Positions 52,439-60,089 of a stretch of 64,000 nucleotides of DNA are shown here, piece after piece. The notes below the pieces were generated by a model. It saw nothing but the letters and a program-made list of their open reading frames with translations. It was not told the origin of the DNA and ran no database searches. Source of the DNA: Mycobacterium scrofulaceum (GTDB lineage Bacteria > Actinomycetota > Actinomycetes > Mycobacteriales > Mycobacteriaceae); assembly GCF_002086735.1 (NCBI RefSeq), contig NZ_MVIJ01000005.1:62001-126000 (forward strand). The letters run 5' to 3'. Made by a program: the position numbers and the translations under genes. Each line of letters starts with the position of its first letter. The stretch's first letter is position 1.

Positions 52439-53080
52439 GTGCATGGCTTCCGCCTGGACGAAGTCGCTGTGACTCGCGGCCCGGCCACCCTCCTTGCGCG
52501 GATCAATGCGTGTATTCCGGCTGGCCGCTGCACCGCGGTCATGGGTGCGAGCGGCGCCGGAAAAACGACAATGCTGCGGCTACTGAACCGGCTCGCCGAA
52601 CCCACGACCGGACGCGTCTTGCTCGACGGCGTGCCCATTGCCGAGCTGGACGTGCTGGCACTGCGACGGCGCGTCGGACTTGTAGCGCAGGCCCCGGTAT
52701 TGCTTGCCGATCGGGTACTCGACGAGATCCGTGTCGGCCGCCCCGACCTTCCCGACGACCGAGCGGGCGAGTTGCTCGCGCGGGTGGGACTGGCGCCACG
52801 ATTCGCCACCCGCAATACCGCCGAGTTGTCCGGGGGAGAGGCGCAACGATTGTGTCTGGCCCGGTCGTTGGCCGTCGAACCGGAGATCTTGCTACTAGAT
52901 GAGCCGACCTCGGCGCTGGACGGCCCCACGGCCACTGTCATCGGCGCACTAGTCCGCGAGCATGTCAGCACGGGCGGCACTGTGGTGCTCGCCAGCCACG
53001 ACCACGATTTGGTCGGAAGTGTCGCCGAGCGAGTGTTGCTCCTTGAGCACGGCCATCTCGTCGCGGACGGCACGGCATGA
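52439..53080 (+). CDS. FetA/YbbL-type ABC exporter ATPase
   Basis: 213 aa from GTG 52439 (VHGFRLDEVAVTRG). Short single ABC domain with Walker A GASGAGKTT (~36-44), Q-loop LVAQAPVLL, signature LSGGEAQRL, Walker B ILLLDEPTSALD and switch ASHDHD. Size and motifs fit the FetA (YbbL) group that works with FetB (YbbM) permeases in metal, notably iron, export. The matching FetB-type permease is encoded two genes downstream, with a DUF1490/PacL-like gene between. Confidence 0.82.
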   Translation: MHGFRLDEVAVTRGPATLLARINACIPAGRCTAVMGASGAGKTTMLRLLNRLAEPTTGRVLLDGVPIAELDVLALRRRVGLVAQAPVLLADRVLDEIRVGRPDLPDDRAGELLARVGLAPRFATRNTAELSGGEAQRLCLARSLAVEPEILLLDEPTSALDGPTATVIGALVREHVSTGGTVVLASHDHDLVGSVAERVLLLEHGHLVADGTA

Positions 53081-53152
53081 CTGCGGGATGTGGCGTCCGG
53101 GCTGTGACATGACAATGATGGGAAGAACGATGCGAAGGGAGTGTCCGCGATT

Positions 53153-53500
53153 ATGTGGCATGGACTTTTAGTGAAGGCGGCGCCGACGGTAGTGACCGGC
53201 GTGGTGGGCGTTGCCGCATATGAGGCGCTTCGCAAAGCGGTGGCGAAGGCTCCGTTGCGGGAGGCATCCGTTTCGGCTACGGCCTGGGCGCTGCGCGTTG
53301 CGCGCGACGCCGAGCGCAGGGCCGAGGAAGGTACCGAGCGGGCCCGATTGGCGGTCGCCGACGTGGTCGCCGAGGCAGTAGAGCGCGCGGGGGAGGAAGT
53401 CCAACCGCCGCCGGCCGACTCCTCAGACGTCCCGGCCCGTAAGGCCGTCCCCAAGGCGGTCCCCAAGGCTGCACCCAAGGCTAGAGGTGCCAAGCGCTGA
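53153..53500 (+). CDS. DUF1490/PacL-like metallochaperone-type membrane protein
   Basis: 115 aa from ATG 53153 (AAGGGAG upstream; a GTG at 53141 is an alternative). The N-terminus WHGLLVKAAPTVVTGVVGVAAYEALRK and KAPLREASVSATAWALRVARDAE match the DUF1490/PacL family, which in mycobacteria sits beside metal-exporting P-type ATPases such as CtpC and clusters them in membrane platforms. The C-terminus differs: it lacks the usual His/Asp metal motif and has an Ala-Val-Pro-Lys repeat (12-base DNA repeat, ~53443-53480). Overlapping or adjacent to the permease gene. Confidence 0.8.
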   Translation: MWHGLLVKAAPTVVTGVVGVAAYEALRKAVAKAPLREASVSATAWALRVARDAERRAEEGTERARLAVADVVAEAVERAGEEVQPPPADSSDVPARKAVPKAVPKAAPKARGAKR

Positions 53501-53501
53501 C

Positions 53502-54941
53502 GTGGGCGTCACACTGAGCCTTAAACTCACCGTCGTATCGGCTGCAGCGGGACGGATGCGCGTGCAGGCCAACGGGTTTCGCTTCGATGCGGGCCGGGCC
53601 CTCGCGATCGAGGAGACGGTTGCCAACGTGACCGGCGTGCGTGCGGTGCGCGCCTATCCGCGGACGGGATCCGTGGTGATCTGGTATTCGCCCGAGCACT
53701 GCGACACCGCTGCCGTCTTGACGGCGATCGCCGACGGGGAACACGCCCCCGCCGCGTCGGTGCCCGCACGTGTCCGCCGCTCGACTGCCGTCGGCAACGG
53801 CGGCGTGGTGGATAAAGTCATCGGCGGGATGGCGCGATCTCTGTTGCGTTCGCGCGGCGACGGGCCAGATGTTGCTCCGGAGATCGAGAGGCTGCGCAAG
53901 GCGCTGGATCGTTTCGGCTATCACCTCGAGCCGCCGGTGGCGACCCATCCGACGCGGGACGTGCTAAGGAGTTCGTGGCCGTGGGCGCGCCTGGCTTGGC
54001 CGCTGGGTCTTCTCGTAGTTGGCTCGACAACGGTCTTGGTTTTCCGCGCCAATCCATGGATGAGGCGGCTGATTGGTCTCGGTCCTCGAGCGGGGCCGTC
54101 TGGTCGCGGTTTGTCGTCCGGGCGAATCCGCCGACCGGTCGGCGCGATGGCCACGTCCGCGCTGCTGGTGCCCGGCTGGGGCGGGGTAGTCACTTCTCTG
54201 GCGCTGGTCGCGTTGGCCGCAGCGGTGGCTTACCGCCAGCGGCTGGGGCTCACTCGTGAACTCGTCGTCGCCGCGGCCCGCGCGGGGTTGCAGTTGGTCG
54301 GGGTGGGCGCCGTCCTTCTCCTACTGTTCCAACGAGCCGGTCTACCCGGCGGTGCCGGTTGGGTGATCGCGATGATGTTGATCGCCGGCCAGGTTGCCGG
54401 CCGCCGCGGCGCGGGCCTGCCCGGCGCCAAGGTAGCCGCCACCGGCGGTGTCGTCACGGGCACCGTTGTCACGTTGGGTGCCCTGCTGGCCGGACGGGTT
54501 ATCGCCGCCGAGGCCCGCGTGATCGTCCCGGTCGGCGGCCAGATCGTGTCGTCCGCCATGCTGGCGGCCGGCGTAGCGCTGCGGCGGCTACGCGAGGAAG
54601 CCCAGCAATCGCGGCCGGAGATCGAAGCTCGATTGAACCTTGGGCAGTCCGGCCGCCAAGCGTTCCTGCCACATAAGCAATCCGCGCTGCGCACCGCGCT
54701 GATACCGACCATCGACTCCACCAAGGTGGTCGGGCTGATCAGCCTGCCCGGGGCCATGACCGGACTGATCCTCGCCGGGGTCAATCCGGTCACCGCGATT
54801 CGCTACCAGATCGTGGTGATGTACATGCTGTTGGCCGCCACCGCGCTCTCCGCGCTCACCGCCGCCCGTCTCGCAGAACGGGAACTCTTCGACGAGGCCC
54901 AGCGCCTGGTTCAGGTGGATCCGGCAAGCGAACCGAGCTGA
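53502..54941 (+). CDS. Fusion of a CtpC-like N-terminal (HMA-like) domain to a FetB/YbbM-type metal export permease
   Basis: 479 aa from GTG 53502; an in-frame GTG at 53487 is possible. Residues ~8-115 strongly resemble the start of mycobacterial CtpC: VVSAAAGRMRV, VTGVRAVRAYPRTGSVVIWYSP, then VIGGMARSLL. No CxxC metal motif is present. A helix at ~161-182 leads to a UPF0014 permease (~222-479) with GLTRELVVAAARAGLQLVGVGAVL, LIPTIDSTKVVGLISLPGAMTGLILAG and PVTAIRYQIVVMYMLL. FetB proteins export iron; this one probably exports a transition metal with the FetA-like ATPase and the PacL-like protein. Confidence 0.82.
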   Translation: MGVTLSLKLTVVSAAAGRMRVQANGFRFDAGRALAIEETVANVTGVRAVRAYPRTGSVVIWYSPEHCDTAAVLTAIADGEHAPAASVPARVRRSTAVGNGGVVDKVIGGMARSLLRSRGDGPDVAPEIERLRKALDRFGYHLEPPVATHPTRDVLRSSWPWARLAWPLGLLVVGSTTVLVFRANPWMRRLIGLGPRAGPSGRGLSSGRIRRPVGAMATSALLVPGWGGVVTSLALVALAAAVAYRQRLGLTRELVVAAARAGLQLVGVGAVLLLLFQRAGLPGGAGWVIAMMLIAGQVAGRRGAGLPGAKVAATGGVVTGTVVTLGALLAGRVIAAEARVIVPVGGQIVSSAMLAAGVALRRLREEAQQSRPEIEARLNLGQSGRQAFLPHKQSALRTALIPTIDSTKVVGLISLPGAMTGLILAGVNPVTAIRYQIVVMYMLLAATALSALTAARLAERELFDEAQRLVQVDPASEPS

Positions 54942-55096
54942 CTTGGACGTCGGCGCTGTTGCCGAGCGCGTTCGATCATCCGGTCCTCGCCTTCCGGTAG
55001 ATGCACTTTCTTGGCGCGGCGCTGCCGATGTGGTGTAGGCGGCAACGACCCCGCATGCGATGTCGTACATCGCTTGGCCATACCGATGCCCGGGGG

Positions 55097-55555
55097 AACG
55101 AAGGCTACTGGCGCGAGGGCATGAATCGGGCCGACGCACCTTACCTTCCGCTGACTCCAGAGGTCGTTGACGCCCACCTGCGGGGCGAGGCACACACCGG
55201 CCTATGCGCTCAGCGATGACGACACTTGCTGGTGGATAGCGGCCAATTTCGACAAAGAAGCCGCGATGCTCGATGCACTCGCGTACATGAAAGCGGCTCG
55301 TTCCCATGGAATTTCGGCTGCGGTAGAAGCGTCACAATCCGGACGAGGAGCTCACGTCTGGATCTTCTTCGCTCATGCGGTCGCGGCATCGGGCGCCCGC
55401 ACCGTCGCTACGAGTCTGCTGGGTGGGGAGTTTCGGCTTCGTGGCAGCATGCATCTGAGTAGCTATGACCGCTTGTTCCCGTCTCAGGATTTACACACCG
55501 GGCGTGGGGTGGGCAAATTCATCTCGGCGCCGATGAACGGCAATGCGCATGCCTG
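55097..55555 (+). pseudogene. Frameshifted fragment of a TOTE-type primase-helicase (archaeo-eukaryotic primase domain)
   Basis: Frame 2 reads WREGMNRADAPYLPLTPEV and then VDAHLRGEAHTGL to about 55205. The match continues in frame 3 as DDTCWWIAANFDKEAAMLDALAYMKAARSHG, QSGRGAHVWIFFA and SSYDRLFPSQDLHTGRGVGK to about 55553. Together this is the conserved primase region of the large TOTE-conflict primase/DEAD-helicase proteins. A frameshift near 55205 and loss of both ends make it a pseudogene. The 54942-55096 stretch before it shows no gene. Confidence 0.8.
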
Positions 55556-55636
55556 TTCCTCAGTCAGCCGGAGAAGGTGACGCAAACGCGCGTTGTCGGC
55601 ACGCAGCGTGTCCACCTCGCCAGGGAAACTCTCCAT
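55553..55636 (-). pseudogene. Inverted N-terminal stub of the same TOTE-type protein
   Basis: On the minus strand, ATG 55636 begins MESFPGEVDTLRADNARLRH and continues with LLRLTEEQA, the coiled-coil start of TOTE primase-helicases. An AAGGAGAAG ribosome-binding site lies ~14 bases upstream. After ~28 codons the match ends exactly where the plus-strand primase fragment ends, so the gene has been broken by an internal inversion. Confidence 0.65.
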
Positions 55637-55686
55637 GCCGCTGACGGTTACTTCTCCTTGAGCATCAGATTATTCGGCGGAAGGTT

Positions 55687-56199
55687 TTACTCCCGCCAGC
55701 GCTGGCCGAGCGCTTTCGCCGCCGTGGACACCTTCATGACCAGACGACGCTCGCGATTCCTGACGGGAGTGAAGTGGTAGTGCTCGTAGAAGGATTGCGC
55801 CTCGTCGTCTATGGCATCAACGACGATGAGCCGGCCGCCGCCAATTTCCGATGCGGCGACGGCTTTTCCGAGCGCGTCGAGAAGTAGCTGCTCGCCATAT
55901 CCCTGACCCCGAAGCGATGTGTCGATCGCCAGGCGGGCAATCAAGTATCCGGGTATGCGGGAATAGCCGCCGGCCATGGATCCGGAGATGCCGTCGTCGT
56001 TGCGTACTACCTCGGTGGGACAGATGGCGAAATAGGCGCTGACTTTCTGTTCGCCGAGCGGGGTCCACACGTAGACGTGCGCGACTCCGCTGCTGTCCGC
56101 GCGACGAGCATGTGCGATGAGCCAGGTATTCAGCGATTCCTTACCGCAGTCGAATCCTTCCAACGTGTGGGTGTCAGTGAGCCGCGCGGACTCGAACAT
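55687..56199 (-). CDS. GNAT acetyltransferase toxin (TacT/AtaT-like)
   Basis: 170 aa. GNAT fold with acetyl-CoA loop LRGQGYGEQLL (R/QxxGxG/A), RLAIDTSLRG and the C-terminal tyrosine motif SFYEHYHFTPV. N-terminal FDCGKESLNTWLIAHA is characteristic of toxins that acetylate charged aminoacyl-tRNA and stop translation. The antitoxin gene ends 3 bases before its ATG. Lower GC than flanking core genes. Confidence 0.9.
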   Translation of the reverse strand: MFESARLTDTHTLEGFDCGKESLNTWLIAHARRADSSGVAHVYVWTPLGEQKVSAYFAICPTEVVRNDDGISGSMAGGYSRIPGYLIARLAIDTSLRGQGYGEQLLLDALGKAVAASEIGGGRLIVVDAIDDEAQSFYEHYHFTPVRNRERRLVMKVSTAAKALGQRWRE

Positions 56200-56202
56200 T
56201 GT

Positions 56203-56472
56203 TCAGCGCCTTGTAAAGACCGCTCGTTTGCGTGCGGCTGCCGCCAGTCGCGGCGCGTCGTCAGCGGCATCGAGCGAGGACATCAGTTTGTCGAACTGTT
56301 CGGGCTCCATTGCCGTTACCAACTCCTGACGCAGGATGTCTTCGGCCCGTTGCATCGCAGCTTTCCGCACGAATTCCGACGTCTGCTCATGGACAAGGTT
56401 GGCGGCGCGCTGGATGCGGTCCAAGGTTGCTTGCTCCGCGCGAAGCTCGATGCGCTTCGTCTTGGCTGCCAC
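56203..56472 (-). CDS. DUF1778 (TacA-like) antitoxin
   Basis: 89 aa from GTG 56472 (GAGG 7 bases upstream); an ATG at 56529 would add 19 residues not expected in the family. The N-terminus KTKRIELRAEQATLDRIQRAANL is a ribbon-helix-helix DNA-binding element, then TSEFVRKAAMQRAEDIL. The C-terminal part (EPEQFDKLMSSLDAADD) should wrap the toxin. The complex probably autoregulates at the palindrome at 56540-56551. Confidence 0.87.
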   Translation of the reverse strand: MAAKTKRIELRAEQATLDRIQRAANLVHEQTSEFVRKAAMQRAEDILRQELVTAMEPEQFDKLMSSLDAADDAPRLAAAARKRAVFTRR

Positions 56473-56539
56473 GGCGACACCTCGGTCTTTCTCTCGATAA
56501 TCTCTGCTCCCAACTGTCGACCACTTCATTGTACGGTGA

Positions 56540-56551
56540 ATGTACGTACAT
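56540..56551. promoter_or_regulatory. Palindrome ATGTACGTACAT upstream of the toxin-antitoxin operon
   Basis: Perfect 12-base palindrome with another TGTAC half-site at 56530-56534, 11 bases away. It lies 68 bases upstream of the antitoxin GTG, as expected for a ribbon-helix-helix autorepressor operator. Between here and attR (56705) no gene is visible. Confidence 0.55.
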
Positions 56552-56704
56552 GGCTAGTGACGGTTGCAGCCAGGGCCAGGGACCACCCGGGGACCACAAG
56601 TCATGCGCGATACTTTTAACGACCTGCACGTCAGGGAACGTCACGCACCAACGCCGTGGCAGCGAAGACTGCCAACGGCCTGGGAAAACGCGCTACCGCT
56701 ACTT

Positions 56705-56750
56705 ACTGGGGGTCAAGTGGTCGCAGGTTCAAATCCTGTCAGCCCGACCA
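56705..56750. other. attR of the tRNA-Pro island (46-bp direct repeat, copy 2)
   Basis: Identical to 48838-48883. Lacks the 5' half of a tRNA (no matching acceptor or D arm upstream), so it is an attachment-site copy and not a functional tRNA gene. 56751-56894 after it holds no gene I can support. Confidence 0.9.
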
Positions 56751-56894
56751 GAGCAACTGGCCCTCAACTGCGATGATGTCGATATTGCGCGGTTGCTGAG
56801 GTGCGAATCGCTTTGGGCGCCACACCGGCGCCGGCGGCGCTCTCGTCAGCGGCCTCGAGCGAGGCCACCTGAAAGGCTGGGGACCGCCCAGGGC

Positions 56895-57206
56895 TCAGTG
56901 CGACGCGATCAGCGTGCGGCCCTCGTCTTGGCAGCCGGCGATGAAGTCGGGCCCGGAGTCCACTCGGCCGATCTTTCCGCTTTTCAGATCGCTGTTGAGC
57001 ACCCGTTGGCAGTACTGGTTCAGGTCCGTGCCCGGGCTCAGCTGCACATGATATTGCTGGACCTGTTCGTCGATGGCCTGTTTGCCCTGCCCGTACGACG
57101 GGGAGTCGGGATCGGCCGTCGCGGCGGGCGCGAAGACGAAGGCGGCGGCGCTGACCGCGGCCGCCACCGATAGTCCCCGACTGCACTTCACGCTGAAATC
57201 GTACAT
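56895..57206 (-). CDS. DUF732 secreted protein
   Basis: 103 aa. Sec signal peptide (core LSVAAAVSAAAFVFAPAATA, cleavage before DPDSP). The mature part has the DUF732 pattern GKQAIDEQVQQYHVQLSPG, NQYCQRVLNSDLKSG and DFIAGCQDEG with two cysteines likely paired. Exported mycobacterial protein of unknown function; first gene on the chromosomal side of attR. Confidence 0.82.
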   Translation of the reverse strand: MYDFSVKCSRGLSVAAAVSAAAFVFAPAATADPDSPSYGQGKQAIDEQVQQYHVQLSPGTDLNQYCQRVLNSDLKSGKIGRVDSGPDFIAGCQDEGRTLIASH

Positions 57207-57248
57207 CGTCGCCGCTCATCGGGGTTTTCGTGAAAGCTATGCGGTTGC

Positions 57249-57785
57249 TTAGAAAACCCATGAGCCCGAGGGCTGAAGGACGAACCCCCGGTTGAGTTTT
57301 GGGTCGATGCAGGCGGTCAGCCGGTCAGCACCCACGAGGCAGGTGATGTCTGCTTTGGTGATCTTCTGGCCCACGTTGAGCAGCGGCGAGGTGATGATCG
57401 GGCACCCGGTTCCCTTTTGGAACGTGTAGGGGCCGAGGTCGGTCGGAAGCGCCGTCGGGGATCCCACCACCGAGCAGCCGTCGCTGCCCACCGGCGCGTT
57501 CTCGGGCAAGCCGGGCAGCGGGCCGTCACAGCTCGCGCTGACGTGATCACCCGGCTTGGCCGGATCGGGCAGGATGCACTGCAGTCCGTCCGGGGTGGCG
57601 AAATAGGCGGCGCCGCCGGCGCGGGCGGCGGAGGTGTAGGGGCCCGGGTCGACGGCTTGGAACGCGTTCAGGTCGGGGAAGGTCGGCGGCGCCGCCGTGG
57701 CGACGCCGGGATTGGAACGCGAACAACCCAGCACCGAAACCGCCACCGCCCCCGCCAAAACCGCCATGGTCAGCCCGCGAAACAC
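57249..57785 (-). CDS. Mycobacterial lipoprotein, hypothetical
   Basis: 178 aa from GTG 57785 with AGGAGGG 6 bases upstream. Signal with lipobox VLGC (cysteine ~21) follows a hydrophobic core (MAVLAGAVAVS). The mature part is Pro/Gly-rich with several cysteines (GLQCILP, ASCDGPLPG, DGCSVVG, GCPIITS, ITCLVG, TACID) that could pair. Starts 11 bases after the stop of the next gene upstream and is probably its partner. Family not named. Confidence 0.75.
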   Translation of the reverse strand: MFRGLTMAVLAGAVAVSVLGCSRSNPGVATAAPPTFPDLNAFQAVDPGPYTSAARAGGAAYFATPDGLQCILPDPAKPGDHVSASCDGPLPGLPENAPVGSDGCSVVGSPTALPTDLGPYTFQKGTGCPIITSPLLNVGQKITKADITCLVGADRLTACIDPKLNRGFVLQPSGSWVF

Positions 57786-57796
57786 TCGATGCCCTC

Positions 57797-59266
57797 CTAG
57801 TGTTGAACGCCGAAGCTGGTCGTCCAGGTGTTCGGATCGTAGATCGGCCCCGGTGGCCACGTGCTGACTCGAAGCTGAACGGTCTCCAGCCCGGTCGCGG
57901 GATTGAGGGAGGTGCCGACGACCGTGGGCCCGTAGACGGTGGGAAGCTGGTTCGGCGCGATCAGGGTCTGGGGTGTGGCGCCCATCAGTCCCTCCGGGGT
58001 GGCGGCCGTGATCGCCTGCACGGGGCCACCATTGGTTGCCCCGACCAGCATGAAGCCGCCGCCCTGAAGCGAAACCACTTGGCTTTCACGGTCACCGGGC
58101 AGGCTGACGTTGCCGACCCGCTGCAGCGAGTTGATCCAGGCGTTGGGCTTGGCAGGGTCGATCGGTCCGGAGACCCACATACCCCGGTTCGTGTCGCCGA
58201 CTCGGTTACTGGTGTTCCCGATGATCACCATCTGTTTGGTGGCGGGGTCATAGACGCCGCTTGCCTGGTAAATCCCCGGCAGGTCACCCACTTTGACGGG
58301 ATGACCCGGGTCGGTGTAATCCCAGACGGACCCGTTGGTCGCGTACTCGTTGACGCCCTCTTGAACGCTGCCGTCCGGGTGGCTGAAGAACGCGTACCGG
58401 TGGCCGTCGGGCCCAAGGGCGGTCCCCGTCGGCAGCGGCCGGGTTCCCGGCGGACCCTGCGCCAATTCCGAGGCCGGGCTGCGCGGGAACCCGTCCCGCG
58501 GGTCGCCGCCGAAGGTCGGACCCTGCCCGTCCTGGAACTGGTCCTGCAGATCGTAGGTGTTCTGCTCGTGTTGTGGCGGGCCGGCGGGCCCGGTGATCCT
58601 GGGGTCGGGGGCGGGGCCCTGCCCGTCGCCGAAGCCGGCGGGCTTGAACTCGCCGACAAGGGCAGCGTCCTGGGGGGTCAGGTTGCCGTTCGCCTGCGCT
58701 TGACGCAGGGATCTCGTGTAGGTGTCCCGAATCGAGTTCATCTCTTTGAGGGCATCCCGGGTGTCGTCGTCCGCGTCGGCGTGCGCGTCGTTGATCAACG
58801 TTTCGAGTGCGCGGCGGCTCTTCGGGTCGAGGGTCGGATCCTGCAGATCCTTCTTGGCCGCGCCGATCAGCTTGTCGAGCAGCAGCAGCTGCCGCTCCAA
58901 CATGGCGATCTCCGCGGCGCCCTCCTTCTGCGCCGCGGCCAGCATGGCGGCGATGTTCTCCAGGTCGTCACCGATCTTGGGCAACTGCTCGGTCTGCAAG
59001 CCAAGGGATTTGGTGAGGCGCTGCACCTCGGCGGAGCCGTTGATCGGATGGTCGCCGTTCTGATGGTTCCACGCCGCATCGAAACGCTGGCGAGCCTGTT
59101 GGAACGAATGCTCGGCCTCTGCCGAGCATCGTCCGGCCGCATGAAACGCCTCCGCCAGCTGAGATATCTGAAAGGGGCTACCGACCTGCAAGCTCTGATT
59201 TACCGCCCACGGATCACCCCCGGCGGCGGAAACCAGCTCCGCCTGGGTCAGATTCGCAAACTGCAT
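57797..59266 (-). CDS. ESX/WXG100-like N-terminal domain protein with C-terminal repeat domain
   Basis: 489 aa. Residues 1-110 resemble a mycobacterial family with a WXG100-like helical hairpin (LAEAFHAAGRCSAEAEHSFQQARQRFDAAWNHQNG, split over two helices); ~110-200 is a long helical region. ~210-270 is Pro/Gly/Gln-rich and disordered. ~270-489 is a beta-rich part (GTALGPDGHRYAFFSHPDG, GVYDPATKQMVIIGNTSN, ESQVVSLQGGGFMLVGATNGG) reminiscent of a propeller-like fold. No signal peptide; export by a type VII system is possible. The lipoprotein gene follows at 11 bases. Confidence 0.65.
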   Translation of the reverse strand: MQFANLTQAELVSAAGGDPWAVNQSLQVGSPFQISQLAEAFHAAGRCSAEAEHSFQQARQRFDAAWNHQNGDHPINGSAEVQRLTKSLGLQTEQLPKIGDDLENIAAMLAAAQKEGAAEIAMLERQLLLLDKLIGAAKKDLQDPTLDPKSRRALETLINDAHADADDDTRDALKEMNSIRDTYTRSLRQAQANGNLTPQDAALVGEFKPAGFGDGQGPAPDPRITGPAGPPQHEQNTYDLQDQFQDGQGPTFGGDPRDGFPRSPASELAQGPPGTRPLPTGTALGPDGHRYAFFSHPDGSVQEGVNEYATNGSVWDYTDPGHPVKVGDLPGIYQASGVYDPATKQMVIIGNTSNRVGDTNRGMWVSGPIDPAKPNAWINSLQRVGNVSLPGDRESQVVSLQGGGFMLVGATNGGPVQAITAATPEGLMGATPQTLIAPNQLPTVYGPTVVGTSLNPATGLETVQLRVSTWPPGPIYDPNTWTTSFGVQH

Positions 59267-59410
59267 CGCCGTGTCGACGCCCGGCGGCCAGCACCGAAAA
59301 ACATCGTCGCCCCTTCTACGCCTGGTGCAACCCTATGCCCGGCCGGGCGTCAACGTCGTCAAACCACGTCCCCGGTCGCGATCAAGCGCGAGCGGTGGGA
59401 CGACCCGCGG

Positions 59411-59833
59411 CTACTGCGTGGCCACGAACGAGAAACTCCCGGTGGAAACCAGGTCCGGGTCGACGACGCAGCGCGTGCCGTCCACGTTGGGCTGCCCCGA
59501 CACCACCTTGGCCGCCGCCGCGGCACCGGCGGCGTTGCGGGTGGGACCCCAGCCGCCGACCAAGCCGTGGCCGTTGTCCGACAGGGCTACGCAGCCACCC
59601 CGGCCTTCGGCAAGCACGTGGCAGTCGGTGACGCCGTACCTCTCGGCGCAATGACTCATCGCGCGGGCCTCGACATCACTCAGACCCGCGTGGCCGCCCC
59701 CAACCGTGACTTCGACGGCGTGGGCGGAGTCCGACCCCGCGATCACGATGTAGCCGCCCTGGGCCTGCGCCGGCGCGGCGAGCCCGACGGCACAGACGGC
59801 AAGAATCCCCGCGGACGCAAGAGGCTTGAACAC
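59411..59833 (-). CDS. DUF4189 secreted protein
   Basis: 140 aa from GTG 59833 (AAGGAAG upstream). Signal peptide cleaved near AQAQGG. The mature part has the DUF4189 motif DVEARAMSHCAERYGVTDC, then GRGGCVALSDN and GPTRNAAGAAAA with four cysteines. Exported mycobacterial protein of unknown role. 145 bases separate it from the WXG100-like gene. Confidence 0.8.
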   Translation of the reverse strand: MFKPLASAGILAVCAVGLAAPAQAQGGYIVIAGSDSAHAVEVTVGGGHAGLSDVEARAMSHCAERYGVTDCHVLAEGRGGCVALSDNGHGLVGGWGPTRNAAGAAAAAKVVSGQPNVDGTRCVVDPDLVSTGSFSFVATQ

Positions 59834-60089
59834 AGGCTTCCTTTCACTACGTGCCCGGGCAGAAGGGGCGTCGTAGTCCTACGGTGCTCGCTCGCCGGCC
59901 CAGGGGCCGCGTGGTTAACAAGGCCTTGACACGCGCGTAGCAAATCTTCACAGTCGCGGCCGACGGCCTGTGCGACGCGGGACGGCGCCAGTCGAATACG
60001 GTTCCGCTGATGGTTTGCTGTCGCGCATCCCCGGCCGTAACCGAGGGACCGCCGGGCGAACGCTTCCGTCCCCAAGGATGATGACCGTC

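Larger units (their letters stand above)
48838..56750. mobile_element. Genomic island in tRNA-Pro(GGG), about 7.9 kb
   Basis: Bounded by the 46-bp direct repeat. Content is all accessory: a single-chain ECF transporter, a metal-efflux-like ABC module with a DUF1490 protein, fragments of a TOTE-type primase-helicase, and a DUF1778/GNAT toxin-antitoxin pair. The parts 52.2-52.4 kb and 55.2-56.7 kb are visibly lower in GC than the flanks. No tyrosine or serine recombinase gene was found inside, so the island is probably immobile on its own or a remnant. Confidence 0.8.

Noticed and set aside
56705..56750. A second tRNA-Pro gene
   Set aside because: Only the 3' half is present; no acceptor 5' strand, D arm or complete anticodon arm upstream.
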